From: Bacteroidales bacterium
GTDB taxonomy: Bacteria; Bacteroidota; Bacteroidia; Bacteroidales; F082
Direction: 5' to 3'
DNA length: 64,000 nucleotides
Assembly (NCBI GenBank): GCA_017539045.1
Contig: JAFYHS010000021.1
Coordinates: 1 to 64,000 of the forward strand
Under the pieces are notes generated by a model that was given only the letters and a program-made list of their open reading frames with translations, was not told the origin of the DNA and searched no databases. Made by a program: the position numbers and the translations under genes. Below are positions 7,838-16,725 of this stretch, in pieces; the stretch's first letter is position 1, and every line of letters starts with the position of its first letter.

Positions 7838-10486
7838 TCAAATTCCGTTGTCTTTGTTGTAGATATCCCGCAAAATCTGTTCCAAAGCCATTTCGGAACT
7901 GACTTTCACTTCGCGGGACTTGCTACCGGAGAACGGTCCGACGATGCCTGCGGCCTCAAGTTGGTCGATGATGCGGCCTGCGCGGTTGTAGCCGAGTTTC
8001 AGTTTGCGCTGGATCATCGAGGTAGAGCCTTGTTGGGTCTGCACCACGATGCGAGCGGCCTCTTCGAAGAGGCTGTCGCGTTCGCCCTCGTCTTCGATGT
8101 CGGCGCCTTCGCCTTCGTCCTCGGGTACCTCAGGCAGCAGGAAAGGCTCGGCAAAGCCGCGTTGGTTGCCGATGAACTCGGTGACGGCTTCCACTTCGGG
8201 CGTGTCGATGAAGGCGCACTGCAAACGCACGAGGTCGTTACCCGTGGAGAGCAGCATGTCGCCGCGGCCGATGAGTTGGTTGGCACCACTTTGGTCGAGG
8301 ATGGTCTTGGAGTCGACTTGCGAGATGACGCGGAAGGCGATACGGGCTGGGAAGTTGGCTTTGATGGAACCCGTGATGATATTGACCGAAGGACGCTGCG
8401 TGGCGATGATCAGGTGGATGCCGACGGCACGGGCCAGCTGTGCGATACGCGCTATCGGAGCTTCCACGTCACGGCCTGCGGTCATGATAAGGTCGGCGAA
8501 CTCGTCGACGACCAGGACGATATAAGGCAGGTAACGGTGACCCTCGGTGGGCAGCAGCCTGCGCGACTTGAATTTCTCATTGTATTCGATGATGTTGCGG
8601 CACTCGGCGGCTTTCAAGAGGTCGTAGCGCTGGTCCATCTCAATGCATAAGGAGTTGAGTGTGCGTACCACTTTCTTCACATCGGTGATGATGGCGTCTT
8701 CTGAATCCGGCAACTTGGCCAAATAATGGCGTTCGATGCGGTTGTAGAGCGTCAACTCCACCTTCTTCGGGTCGACCATGACGAACTTCAACTCCGAGGG
8801 ATGCTTGCTGTAGAGCAGGGAAGCGATGATGGCGTTCAGGCCTACCGACTTACCTTGACCAGTGGCACCGGCCATAAGGATGTGTGGCATCTTGGCGAGG
8901 TCGAAGACGTAGGTCTCGTTCGAGATGGTCTTGCCGATGGCGCAAGGTAGGGCGTATTTCGAGTTTTGGAACTTCTCAGAGCTCAGTACGCTTCGCATCG
9001 AGACCGTCTCGGGTTTGCTATTCGGCACTTCGATACCGATGGTGCCTTTGCCAGGGATGGGTGCTATGATACGGATGCCTAAGGCAGCCAGACTCAGGGC
9101 GATGTCGTCTTCCAGGTTCTTGATTTTGGAGATGCGGACACCTGCAGCCGGGACGATTTCGTACAAAGTGACCGTTGGGCCGATGGTGGCCTTGATCTTG
9201 TCGATGGCGATGCCGTAGTTGCCTAAGGTTGCGACGATCTTGTCTTTGTTGGCATTCAATTCCGCTTCGTCAATCTCCGATTTCCCTCCGCCATAGTCGT
9301 TGAGCATGTCCAAGGTGGGGAACTTATAGTCGCTCAGCTCGTAACGTGGGTCGAAAGGCGTGTCGATGGTGAAGTGCTCGTTGCCTTTGGGGGCTTCGAT
9401 GGTCTCTTCCTTGGTGGTCTCGGCGATTTCCAAAGTCACATCATTTTCAGGCTCATCCTGCTTTTCTATGACGGCCTCTTGTGGCTTGGCCTCGTTGAGG
9501 TCTGTTACCAAAGGAATCTCTTCGACGGGATGGGTGAAGACGTTCTCTTTGGGCTTGTTGTCATCAGAAGACACGACCTCAAAATCGGGGTCTTTGGTGT
9601 AGGAGGTGACAGGGGGCAAATCCGAACCGTCATCTTCCTTATCATCATTGTAATTGGTGTAGGGCTCTTCATTATGATTGTTGAAGATGCTGTTTTCCCG
9701 CTCCAGTTCATCTTTGATACGCTGCTCAGCGATGAGTGCGGCTTGTCTGCGGCGTTCTTCTTCCTTCTTCTCTCTCCGTTGTTTGAAATAGTTAAGCGTG
9801 AGGTTGAACTGGTAAACGGCAAAGACGAGGAACAGGAAAATGAGAATGAGCAATACACCTATCCATCCTGTGTAGTCCATGAGTAGGTTGTTAAGCCATC
9901 GACCGACAGCGCCGCCTAGGACTGAACACTTCGGCGCAGAAACGGAGAGGAAGGCAAAGAACAGAGGAATCCAAACCAAACACATGAGGGCGTATTTCCA
10001 TATGTTCCAGAGGTTGATTTTCCTATCGGTGGTCAGCTTTAGTCCTATGATTACGAGCAGGTAGATGAAGAAGAAGGCTCCGAGGCCGAAGGATTCCTTG
10101 ATCAGCGTTTGCGCCAGGAAAAAGCCGGTGCTACCCGTTTGTGAATCAATCTCTGCACTCTTTTCGAAGACCTTGTTTCCGTATTCCTGATGACTGCCGC
10201 TGTAGAAACTGAAGAGATAAGAAACCAAAGCAATGGTTAAGAAGACGGCAAGGCAAAGAAACAGTATGCCGATGATGCGTTTCACACGACCATCCGATTC
10301 TTGCTCCTTATCGGCCTTTTTGGGCTTGGCTTCCTTGCTTTTTGGTGCCTTCTTGGTGGGTTCCTTTTTGGGTTTCTCTTCAATAATCGGCTCTTCCGTC
10401 ACGATCAGCGGACTCTCAACAAGTTCGGTTTCTGGTTGGGCTTTAGGCCTGAATGTGTTCTCTTTGCGGTTATTTCCTGTAGCCAT
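7838..10486 (-). CDS. ftsK: FtsK/SpoIIIE DNA translocase
   Basis: About 882 residues. A Lys/Pro/Glu-rich N-terminus leads to four membrane segments (within about 70-220), a long acidic linker, and the RecA-like motor with Walker A GATGQGKS and Walker B YIVLVVDEFADL. The C-terminal winged-helix gamma domain (last 70 residues) normally reads KOPS-like polar sequences. FtsK pumps chromosome ends through the septum and activates XerCD at dif. The ATG at 10486 is used; an in-frame TTG nine codons upstream also exists. It is the first gene of the cluster that runs to folC. Confidence 0.95.
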   Translation of the reverse strand: MATGNNRKENTFRPKAQPETELVESPLIVTEEPIIEEKPKKEPTKKAPKSKEAKPKKADKEQESDGRVKRIIGILFLCLAVFLTIALVSYLFSFYSGSHQEYGNKVFEKSAEIDSQTGSTGFFLAQTLIKESFGLGAFFFIYLLVIIGLKLTTDRKINLWNIWKYALMCLVWIPLFFAFLSVSAPKCSVLGGAVGRWLNNLLMDYTGWIGVLLILIFLFLVFAVYQFNLTLNYFKQRREKKEEERRRQAALIAEQRIKDELERENSIFNNHNEEPYTNYNDDKEDDGSDLPPVTSYTKDPDFEVVSSDDNKPKENVFTHPVEEIPLVTDLNEAKPQEAVIEKQDEPENDVTLEIAETTKEETIEAPKGNEHFTIDTPFDPRYELSDYKFPTLDMLNDYGGGKSEIDEAELNANKDKIVATLGNYGIAIDKIKATIGPTVTLYEIVPAAGVRISKIKNLEDDIALSLAALGIRIIAPIPGKGTIGIEVPNSKPETVSMRSVLSSEKFQNSKYALPCAIGKTISNETYVFDLAKMPHILMAGATGQGKSVGLNAIIASLLYSKHPSELKFVMVDPKKVELTLYNRIERHYLAKLPDSEDAIITDVKKVVRTLNSLCIEMDQRYDLLKAAECRNIIEYNEKFKSRRLLPTEGHRYLPYIVLVVDEFADLIMTAGRDVEAPIARIAQLARAVGIHLIIATQRPSVNIITGSIKANFPARIAFRVISQVDSKTILDQSGANQLIGRGDMLLSTGNDLVRLQCAFIDTPEVEAVTEFIGNQRGFAEPFLLPEVPEDEGEGADIEDEGERDSLFEEAARIVVQTQQGSTSMIQRKLKLGYNRAGRIIDQLEAAGIVGPFSGSKSREVKVSSEMALEQILRDIYNKDNGI

Positions 10487-10510
10487 TTTTCTGTCTTCGT
10501 TATTAGTTTG

Positions 10511-10518
10511 CAAAAATA
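10511..10518 (-). promoter_or_regulatory. Bacteroidota -7 element for ftsK
   Basis: The minus strand reads TATTTTTG, about 25 nt before the ATG at 10486. It fits TAnnTTTG; no good -33 element was seen. Confidence 0.5.
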
Positions 10519-10559
10519 AACAAAATAGTTGTTTTAGCCATTGGCTTTTTTGCGTTTTT

Positions 10560-10592
10560 GGGCAAAAAAAATAGGCTGCCTGGGCAGCCTAT
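10560..10592 (-). terminator. Rho-independent terminator after lepB
   Basis: A perfect 10-bp stem (10571-10580 with 10583-10592, loop TG) is followed on the minus strand by a run of eight T. It lies 18 nt beyond the lepB stop and ends the parA-to-lepB transcript. Confidence 0.85.
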
Positions 10593-10609
10593 AACTATTT
10601 GCCTTTGAC

Positions 10610-12124
10610 TCACTTGGGAATCCTAAACATCCTGTTCCAGCGGATGCCGCCGTTCTCCTTGTCGAGGGAGAGCCAAACAAGCACAGGCTTGCCCACAATG
10701 TGGTTTTCAGGAACGAAGCCCCAATAGCGCGAGTCAGCGGAGTTGTGGCGGTTGTCGCCCATCATCCAATAGTAATCCATCTCGAAGGTATAGCTGTCGG
10801 CGGGTTTTCCATCAATGAGGATTTGGTTGCCCTGTACCTTCAAGTCATGGAGCTCATAGGCATGGATGATGCGCTCATAAAGCGGCAAGGTGTAGATGTT
10901 CAGTGGCACGGTTACGCCCTTCTTGGGGATGTAAAGCGGCCCAAAGTTGTCCACATTCCAAGGATAGAGGTCGGGACGGTTGGGGAACAGGCTCGTGCTG
11001 GTTTCTTGTCCTGGTGCACGGACGACACGCATCACTGAGGTGATGTAAGGCAACTTGATGAGTTCGTCTGCCACTTTTGCACTGATATTAAGGACGAAAG
11101 TGTTGGGGTCGTCGGTGCGGTAGCCTTCAGAGATGTGGTACTTGTCCAAGGTTTGCTTATTGATGCCGCCGTTGGTGGTTACCACGGTGTAGTTGTGCTG
11201 CATGTTCTCGGGTTCGAAGGCTTTCTCGCCGTTGATATAAACGACGCCGTCAACAATCTTCAGGGTGTCGCCAGGCATACCGATGAGGCGTTTCACATAA
11301 TTCTCGCGTTTGTCGACGGGATGGGCGATGACCTTGCCGAAGTTTTGGTGGTCGTTCCAAACGCGGTTGCGACCATATTCGCGAACGAGGTCATAGTAGT
11401 TGATGCTGCTTTGGAAGATGTCGCAGACCGTGTCGCCGGCAGGATAGTTGAACACGATGGGATCGTAGCGCTTCATGGTGGAGACGCCTGGATAGCGGTG
11501 ATACGGCAATTTGATCCATTCCAGATAGGATTTCTTGGTCTTGCTTCCCGGCAAGGTGTTGTGCACAAAGGGGAAGGATAGAGGCGTATTAGGTCTTTTT
11601 GGACCATAGTGTATTTTGCTTACAATCAGATAGTCGCCAACGCAAAGCGATTTCTCCATACTCGAAGTAGGGATGGTAAAGGCTTCGAAGACGTAAGTCC
11701 TGATGATCAAGGCGGCGACAACGGCAAAGATGATGGCATCGAACCACTCGCGTGCAGTCGATTTTTTGGGCCGCTGGGTCGTGAGCGGGTCTTGGTATTT
11801 GTCGTCCTTGGCGATGATGGGAAAGAAAATGCAAGGCAAGATGGCGGCCATGCCTTCCTCCCAGATCTTGAACCTGCCGAAGCACTTGCCCAACTCGACG
11901 AGCATGAGCAACAGCATGAAGATGTTGATGTAAGGGAAGACGATGAAGAACCACCACCAGAATTTCTTGTGTTTGCCGATGATTTTCAGCAGTACATAAA
12001 TGTTGTAATACGGGATGAGGCTGTACCAGCCTTTTTGTCCGGCAGCTTCAAACTGCTTCCAGCAGAACGCAATCGGGATAGTGAACAGCGCCGGGACGAT
12101 TAAAATGAAAAGTATCAGTGACAT
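10610..12124 (-). CDS. lepB: Signal peptidase I (long Bacteroidota form)
   Basis: 504 residues. The N-terminal third is a small multi-helix membrane module (DUF5684-like, about 1-105). The S26 signal peptidase domain then starts with a membrane helix (about 128-145) and the catalytic serine motif FTIPTSSM (Ser155). The general-base lysine is in VKRLIGMPGD near 259, and the C-terminal box is GDNRHNSADSRYWG. It cleaves Sec signal peptides at the periplasmic face. The catalytic fold is interrupted by long insertions compared with E. coli LepB, which is usual in this phylum. It lies last in the parA-parB-DUF5683-dapB-lepB series. Confidence 0.93.
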   Translation of the reverse strand: MSLILFILIVPALFTIPIAFCWKQFEAAGQKGWYSLIPYYNIYVLLKIIGKHKKFWWWFFIVFPYINIFMLLLMLVELGKCFGRFKIWEEGMAAILPCIFFPIIAKDDKYQDPLTTQRPKKSTAREWFDAIIFAVVAALIIRTYVFEAFTIPTSSMEKSLCVGDYLIVSKIHYGPKRPNTPLSFPFVHNTLPGSKTKKSYLEWIKLPYHRYPGVSTMKRYDPIVFNYPAGDTVCDIFQSSINYYDLVREYGRNRVWNDHQNFGKVIAHPVDKRENYVKRLIGMPGDTLKIVDGVVYINGEKAFEPENMQHNYTVVTTNGGINKQTLDKYHISEGYRTDDPNTFVLNISAKVADELIKLPYITSVMRVVRAPGQETSTSLFPNRPDLYPWNVDNFGPLYIPKKGVTVPLNIYTLPLYERIIHAYELHDLKVQGNQILIDGKPADSYTFEMDYYWMMGDNRHNSADSRYWGFVPENHIVGKPVLVWLSLDKENGGIRWNRMFRIPK

Positions 12125-12178
12125 TTGATGATATTTATTGCCTTTATAACGAAAGTTGTTGCAAAATATTATGAAGGT

Positions 12179-12889
12179 TTATGCTTGAAACAAATCCTCC
12201 ATGTCGAACACGCCTATTTTCCCGATAAGGAACTCTGCAGCGGCGATGGCGCCTAAGGCAAAGCCCTGACGGTTGAAGGCTTCGTGGGTGAGGGTGATCT
12301 TGTCGGCGGACGACTCGGCCTTCACGCTGTGGATGCCGTTGACTTCGCCTTCGCGGGTTACTTTAATAAACAAGGTGCGGTCGGATGGGTTGTCGATGCT
12401 CCATTGGTTGTAGTCATGGTTGACGGCGATGATGTCGTTGGCCAGCTTCACGGCGGTGCCGCTAGGTTTGTCCAGTTTGTGTATGTGGTGCGTCTCGGCC
12501 ATAGAGAGTTGGTAGCCATACTTTTCAGCGTATTTTGCCAACTGCTTGTTGAGCAAGAACATAATGTTCATCCCTATGCTGAAGTTGGGCGCATGGAAAA
12601 GGCTCTGTTTCTCTTCGAGGCAGCGTTTCTTGATTTCCTCAAAATGGTCTTGCCATGCCGTGGTGCCTACCACAACAGGCAGATGCAGGTCGAAGCAGCG
12701 GTGGATGTTGCCCACCACTTGGTCGGGTTGGCTGAAGTCGATGGCGACATCGGCTTGTTTGAGCATTTCAATTCGATCCTCCCATTCCTTGGGGTTGTCG
12801 ATGGTGACGACGATATTATGCTGTCGGGCGATGGCGGCTTTCTCCACCTCGTGACCCATCTTTCCGTATCCTATCAGTGCAATATTCAT
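12179..12889 (-). CDS. dapB: 4-hydroxy-tetrahydrodipicolinate reductase
   Basis: 236 residues. It reduces HTPA to tetrahydrodipicolinate with NAD(P)H in lysine and meso-diaminopimelate synthesis. The N-terminal Rossmann motif is GYGKMGHEV (residues 7-15). The family signature ETHHIHKLDKPSGTA, around 130-145, holds the catalytic His and Lys. Slightly shorter than the E. coli enzyme (about 270), as is normal for Bacteroidota. It is 3 nt from the DUF5683 gene upstream and 54 nt from lepB downstream. Confidence 0.96.
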   Translation of the reverse strand: MNIALIGYGKMGHEVEKAAIARQHNIVVTIDNPKEWEDRIEMLKQADVAIDFSQPDQVVGNIHRCFDLHLPVVVGTTAWQDHFEEIKKRCLEEKQSLFHAPNFSIGMNIMFLLNKQLAKYAEKYGYQLSMAETHHIHKLDKPSGTAVKLANDIIAVNHDYNQWSIDNPSDRTLFIKVTREGEVNGIHSVKAESSADKITLTHEAFNRQGFALGAIAAAEFLIGKIGVFDMEDLFQA

Positions 12890-12892
12890 GGT

Positions 12893-13537
12893 TTAGAAAT
12901 TAAGTTGGAACGACAATCCCACATGCGCGTATTGTGGCATCTTAACGGGCGACTCCATGGGCCGCAGGTAAGGGTCGACGCTGAGGCTGAGGTCGTCGCT
13001 GATGTCGTAGGAATAAAGGTGTCCGTCGACGCAGGCATCGAGGATGTTGAGACCGTACCAGGCAGCGGTGAGGATGCAAAAGAACTCAAAGTCGCGTCGG
13101 TACGATTCCTTATAGGTCTGCAGCTGCCCTTCGGCGTATTTGTTGGCCAAATCAGACTCGTGTTCGTTGAGCGTTACGCCTTCGGGCAGGTCGCCAGTCT
13201 TGAATTCGTAGGCATGCAAGTATGACTTGTACTCGTAATAGTTGTTATAGGCCATGTAGCCGAGACCGCCCAGTCCGGCATAAACAATAGGCACCTTCCA
13301 CCATTTTCGGTTGTAGACCTGTCCCAATCCAGGGAGGCAGGCCGACATGATGGTGGCTTTCTTGGGGCTGTGAGGTTTCTTGACTTTTGCGGTCTTGGTC
13401 GGCTCTTGTTGTTTGACAACGGTGTCGGCGGTGATGAGGGCGTTGCCCACAGTGTCGAACACCACATTCTGCGCTTCCGTTTGCTGAGAGGCGAAAAGAA
13501 GGATGATGCCTAATAGAAACAGGAAACGGCGCAGCAT
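12893..13537 (-). CDS. DUF5683-type membrane-associated protein
   Basis: About 214 residues, function unknown. A signal peptide or N-terminal anchor (MLRRFLFLLGIILLFAS) is followed by a Lys/Pro-rich stretch and then the core ATIMSACLPGLGQVYNRKWW, which is typical of DUF5683 proteins. A hydrophobic hairpin (VPIVYAGLGGLGYMAY) follows. The C-terminal part resembles outer-membrane-associated strands. The gene sits between parB and dapB in many Bacteroidota, so its position is conserved although its role is not known. The ATG at 13537 was preferred over a GTG at 13546 that overlaps the parB stop. Confidence 0.75.
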   Translation of the reverse strand: MLRRFLFLLGIILLFASQQTEAQNVVFDTVGNALITADTVVKQQEPTKTAKVKKPHSPKKATIMSACLPGLGQVYNRKWWKVPIVYAGLGGLGYMAYNNYYEYKSYLHAYEFKTGDLPEGVTLNEHESDLANKYAEGQLQTYKESYRRDFEFFCILTAAWYGLNILDACVDGHLYSYDISDDLSLSVDPYLRPMESPVKMPQYAHVGLSFQLNF

Positions 13538-13542
13538 GGCAA

Positions 13543-14433
13543 TCACTTGTTGTTGAACAGTTCCATGATGCGGTCAAACTCGGCTTCGTCCTTGAAGTCG
13601 ATGACGACGCTGCCTTGGCCTTTCACGTTGCGCTTCACCTTGACCTTGGTGTTGAGGGTCTGCGACAGTTTCTTGATGCTGCTCTTGAAGTGCTCGGGGA
13701 TGTAGTTGGTCTGCTTACGCTCCTTGTCGGCCTTGCCTTTGGCTTTATCGGCCATCTCTTCGGTCTGACGCACATTCATCTCATCCATGATAATTTGCTG
13801 GAGGAGTCTTAGTTGCTCTTCCTTGTCGTTGATGTTGATGAGGGCGCGTGCGTGGCCCATACTGATGTGGCCGTCGCGGATGGCGATTTGCACTTCTGCA
13901 GGCAATTTCAACAGTCTCAAAAAGTTGGCAACGGCACTCCGGCTCTTGCCGACTTTCTCGCTCACTTCTTCTTGGGTCATGTTGCACTCGTCGATGAGGC
14001 GTTGGTAGGAGATGGCCACCTCGATGGCGTTGAGGTTCTCACGGTGGATGTTTTCAATAAGGGCCAGTTCAAGCATCTGTTCGTCGTTGGCCACGCGGAT
14101 GAAGACAGGGATGGTCTTCAGCCCTGCCATCTTGGAGGCGCGCAGACGGCGCTCGCCCGAGATGAGTTGGTATTTGTTGTAGCCAAGCTTCCTGACGGTT
14201 ACGGGCTGAATCACGCCTTGTTCCTTGATGGATTGGGCCAACTCTCTCAGTGCAGTCTCGTCAAATTCAGTGCGGGGTTGGAAGGGGTTGGTCTCGATGA
14301 GGTCGATGTCGATTTCGGCAACGGCACCTGCCACGAAATCGCCGCTGATGTCTTTGCTGGTGATGTCGGTTTCGGGGCTTTGCATGATGGCATCGAGGCC
14401 GCGGCCCAAGGCTCTTCTGTTCTTGTCAGGCAT
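13543..14433 (-). CDS. parB: Chromosome partitioning protein ParB
   Basis: 296 residues. The N-terminus RRALGRGLDAI is typical of chromosomal ParB. The CTPase domain carries the GERRLRA box near residue 95, a helix-turn-helix around 140-200 (TQEEVSEKVGKSRSAVANFLRLL) binds parS, and a C-terminal dimerisation domain follows a Lys-rich linker. It forms a CTP-dependent sliding clamp at parS and acts with ParA in origin segregation. It is 5 nt after parA. No convincing parS site was recognised in the window. Confidence 0.96.
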   Translation of the reverse strand: MPDKNRRALGRGLDAIMQSPETDITSKDISGDFVAGAVAEIDIDLIETNPFQPRTEFDETALRELAQSIKEQGVIQPVTVRKLGYNKYQLISGERRLRASKMAGLKTIPVFIRVANDEQMLELALIENIHRENLNAIEVAISYQRLIDECNMTQEEVSEKVGKSRSAVANFLRLLKLPAEVQIAIRDGHISMGHARALININDKEEQLRLLQQIIMDEMNVRQTEEMADKAKGKADKERKQTNYIPEHFKSSIKKLSQTLNTKVKVKRNVKGQGSVVIDFKDEAEFDRIMELFNNK

Positions 14434-14438
14434 GGTAT

Positions 14439-15221
14439 TCAGTCGTTTTTGGTGGATAAGTTGTTCTTTTCGAGGATCTCGCGTGCCAGGTTGAGGTAGT
14501 TGATGGCACCAGTGCTGTTGGCGTCGTACATGACGATGGTCTTGCCGAAGCTGGGTGCCTCGCTCAAGCGCGTATTGCGGTTGATGATAGTGTTGAACAC
14601 CATGTCTTGGAAGTGCATCTTGACCTCTTCGACCACTTGTTTCGACAGACGTAAACGAGTGTCAAACATGGTGAGCAGTATGCCTTCGATGTCGAGGTCG
14701 GGGTTGAGACGCGTTTGGACGATTTTAATGGTGTTCAACAGTTTGCCGAGACCTTCAAGGGCAAAGTATTCGCATTGCACGGGGATGATGACCGAATCGG
14801 AGGCGGTGAGTGAGTTGACCGTGACCAAACCCAACGACGGCGAGCAGTCGATGATGACGAAATCGTATTCATCGCGGATGGGGGCGAGCAGTTTCTTCAT
14901 CATCAGCTCGCGTTCCGGCAGGTTGATCATCTCGATTTCGGCACCCACAAGGTCGATATGTGCAGGGATCAGGTAGAGGTTAGGCGTCTCGGTCTCAGCG
15001 ATGACGGTCTTGGGGTCCACTTGGTCGATGATGCATTCGTAAATGCTGGTCTCCACGGTTCTTGGGTCGATGCCCACGCCCGAGGTTGCATTGGCCTGCG
15101 GGTCGGCGTCGATGAGGAGGGTCTTGTATTCAAGAACGGCCAGGCTGGCCGCGAGGTTGATGGCGGTGGTAGTCTTGCCTACGCCGCCTTTCTGATTGGC
15201 AATTGCAATGATCTTACCCAT
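14439..15221 (-). CDS. parA: Chromosome partitioning ATPase ParA/Soj
   Basis: 260 residues. The deviant Walker A is NQKGGVGKTT near residues 9-18, and DADPQANAT and IIDCSPSLGLVTVNSL are also present. As a Soj-type ATPase it forms nucleoid-bound dimers that move ParB-parS complexes. It is the first gene of the parA-parB-DUF5683-dapB-lepB cluster. A -7-like TACTTTTG lies at 15249-15256 on the minus strand. Confidence 0.96.
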   Translation of the reverse strand: MGKIIAIANQKGGVGKTTTAINLAASLAVLEYKTLLIDADPQANATSGVGIDPRTVETSIYECIIDQVDPKTVIAETETPNLYLIPAHIDLVGAEIEMINLPERELMMKKLLAPIRDEYDFVIIDCSPSLGLVTVNSLTASDSVIIPVQCEYFALEGLGKLLNTIKIVQTRLNPDLDIEGILLTMFDTRLRLSKQVVEEVKMHFQDMVFNTIINRNTRLSEAPSFGKTIVMYDANSTGAINYLNLAREILEKNNLSTKND

Positions 15222-15248
15222 GTCGTTTCGGTCTCTTATTTTAGGCTA

Positions 15249-15256
15249 CAAAAGTA
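15249..15256 (-). promoter_or_regulatory. Bacteroidota -7 element for parA
   Basis: The minus strand reads TACTTTTG, 27 nt before the parA start codon. It matches TAnnTTTG; the -33 region is not clear. Confidence 0.55.
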
Positions 15257-15295
15257 CGCATTTCGGTGCATTTTATTGTTTCGGTTTATGGAAAG

Positions 15296-15324
15296 TTATC
15301 AACATCCGTGCGTTTTGTTGATAA
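15296..15324. repeat. Inverted pair of DnaA-box-like 9-mers
   Basis: TTATCAACA (15296-15304) and its exact complement TGTTGATAA (15316-15324) are separated by 11 nt, just upstream of parA. Each differs from the DnaA-box consensus TTATCCACA at one base. They can also form a 9-bp hairpin, so a simple structural role is equally possible. Confidence 0.45.
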
Positions 15325-15354
15325 GTTTTTATAGCCTTGAGGGTTTGCAACAAA

Positions 15355-15392
15355 AAAGGCCGCAAATGTGCGGCCTTTGTGCTTTTTTTATG
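15355..15392. terminator. Strong hairpin terminator next to the PUR-alpha-like gene
   Basis: A perfect 10-bp stem (15355-15364 with 15369-15378) has an A-run on one side and a T-run on the other, so it could act in both directions. It lies just beyond the stop of the minus-strand PUR-alpha-like gene. Confidence 0.8.
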
Positions 15393-15402
15393 TGCTGGAT
15401 AA

Positions 15403-15780
15403 TTACTTGTCCAGGCTGTCAAACCATTTGTCGATGGCGCTGTCGATCTCGCCATGGCTTTCGCCATCCGGGTTGTCGAAGTGACGGGGCTCCGGCTGGT
15501 CGTAATAATCGGCAGGATATTCGCCCGTTTCGATGTAGTTGATGGCATCATTCAGGCCCTTCGTGACTTTCTCAAAGTCTTCCTTGTAGAGGAAAATCTT
15601 GTGTTTCTCGTAGAAGAAACGGTTGAGACCCTCATCAAAACGGCGCTTGCTTTCGGTTATGGTGATGTACTTTTCGTCGTTCTTTGTGGATTTGACATCA
15701 AAAAAGTAAGTTCTCTTTCCTGCTTTCACTGCCTTGGAGAACAACTCCTCTTTTCCTTTCATTTCATTTTCTTCCATCAT
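15403..15780 (-). CDS. PUR-alpha-like nucleic-acid-binding protein (DUF3276)
   Basis: About 125 residues. The PUR-type repeat core TYFFDVKSTKNDEKYITITE followed by FYEKHKIFLYKEDFEKV is the bacterial PUR-alpha-like domain, which dimerises and binds single-stranded DNA or RNA. The C-terminal tail is acidic. Its cellular role is not well defined. The ATG at 15780 was chosen over a TTG three codons upstream. It is transcribed alone, divergently from the exonuclease gene, with its own -7 element at 15836-15843. Confidence 0.85.
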   Translation of the reverse strand: MMEENEMKGKEELFSKAVKAGKRTYFFDVKSTKNDEKYITITESKRRFDEGLNRFFYEKHKIFLYKEDFEKVTKGLNDAINYIETGEYPADYYDQPEPRHFDNPDGESHGEIDSAIDKWFDSLDK

Positions 15781-15835
15781 GTCTTTCAATAATTTGATTC
15801 TTTCTTACTTGTTCTTTTGTGTTTGAAAAGTGGGG

Positions 15836-15843
15836 CAAAAGTA
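15836..15843 (-). promoter_or_regulatory. -7 element for the PUR-alpha-like gene
   Basis: The minus strand reads TACTTTTG, about 56 nt before the start codon. It lies back to back with the exonuclease promoter at 15877-15884. Confidence 0.5.
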
Positions 15844-15876
15844 GGAAAAAAATGAATATCGGAGCGTTTTATGTGT

Positions 15877-15884
15877 TATTTTTG
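15877..15884 (+). promoter_or_regulatory. -7 element for the exonuclease gene
   Basis: TATTTTTG is followed by GCAG. A start of transcription about 7 nt later would leave only a short leader before the ATG at 15903, and this decides the choice of start codon for that gene. Confidence 0.6.
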
Positions 15885-15902
15885 CAGTCAAATACGTTTT
15901 CT

Positions 15903-16718
15903 ATGGAACTGAATCTGAAACGCCCCATAGCCTTTTTTGACTTGGAGACGACGGGCTTGAACACCTCGCACGACCGCATCGTGGAGATGAGTGTTTTGAA
16001 AATCAATGTGAACAGCGATGAGGAGCAGCGCGTGTGGCTGTTCAACCCTGAGATGCCCATCTCTCCAGAGTCCACTTCTGTACATGGCTATACCGACGCA
16101 ATGGTGGCCGATAAGCCCACTTTCCGCGAGAAGGCAAAAGAGATAGCCTTGTTCATCGGCAACGCCGACTTGGCGGGATATAACATATTGAAATTCGACC
16201 TCCCTATGCTGGTGGAGGAGTTTCTCCGCGTGGACTACGACTTTGACCTTAAAGACCGTGATTTCATTGATGTGATGAACATTTACATGAAAATGGAACC
16301 ACGTAACCTAAAGAGCGCCTACCGTTATTTCTGTCATGCCGAGTTGGAAGGTGCCCATGGCGCCATGGCCGACACCAAGGCCACTTACGACGTGCTTCGG
16401 GCTATGCTTGACAAGTATCAAGGCGTTGACTATGAGGATGGAAAAGGAAACAAGTCGCAAGGCCCAACCAACGACATGAAGCAACTCTCCGAGTTCTCGG
16501 CCCACCATAAGAACGCCGACCTCTCAGGGCAAATCATCTTTGATGAGGAGGGCAAGGAGGTCTTCATGTTCGGCAAGCACAAAGGCAAGAGGGTGGAGGA
16601 TGTGTTCCGTATGGAGCCGCCTTATTATGATTGGATCATGAAAAACGACTTCCCACGCTATACGAAAAAGGTGGTGACCTCCATAAAGTTGCGCATGGGT
16701 GGTAAAAACGTAAAATAA
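15903..16718 (+). CDS. DnaQ-like 3'-5' exonuclease with C-terminal DUF3820-like domain
   Basis: 271 residues. The DEDDh exonuclease domain (about 5-180) shows ExoI FFDLETTGLN, ExoII YNILKFDLPML and ExoIII HGAMADTKATYDVL. The C-terminal region (about 205-270, FMFGKHKGKRVEDV) looks like DUF3820, a small domain found attached to such nucleases. It is likely a proofreading or repair nuclease separate from the polymerase core. A longer reading from 15819 is possible but would start upstream of the apparent promoter, so the ATG at 15903 is used. The FAH-family gene follows 7 nt later. Confidence 0.88.
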   Translation: MELNLKRPIAFFDLETTGLNTSHDRIVEMSVLKINVNSDEEQRVWLFNPEMPISPESTSVHGYTDAMVADKPTFREKAKEIALFIGNADLAGYNILKFDLPMLVEEFLRVDYDFDLKDRDFIDVMNIYMKMEPRNLKSAYRYFCHAELEGAHGAMADTKATYDVLRAMLDKYQGVDYEDGKGNKSQGPTNDMKQLSEFSAHHKNADLSGQIIFDEEGKEVFMFGKHKGKRVEDVFRMEPPYYDWIMKNDFPRYTKKVVTSIKLRMGGKNVK

Positions 16719-16725
16719 TGAAGCC

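Noticed and set aside
12284-13225. Open frames antisense to dapB and DUF5683, and similar ones antisense to infB (38300-39412) and rel (51547-52197)
   Set aside because: Composition follows the sense gene; no recognisable domains; they cross gene borders without signals.
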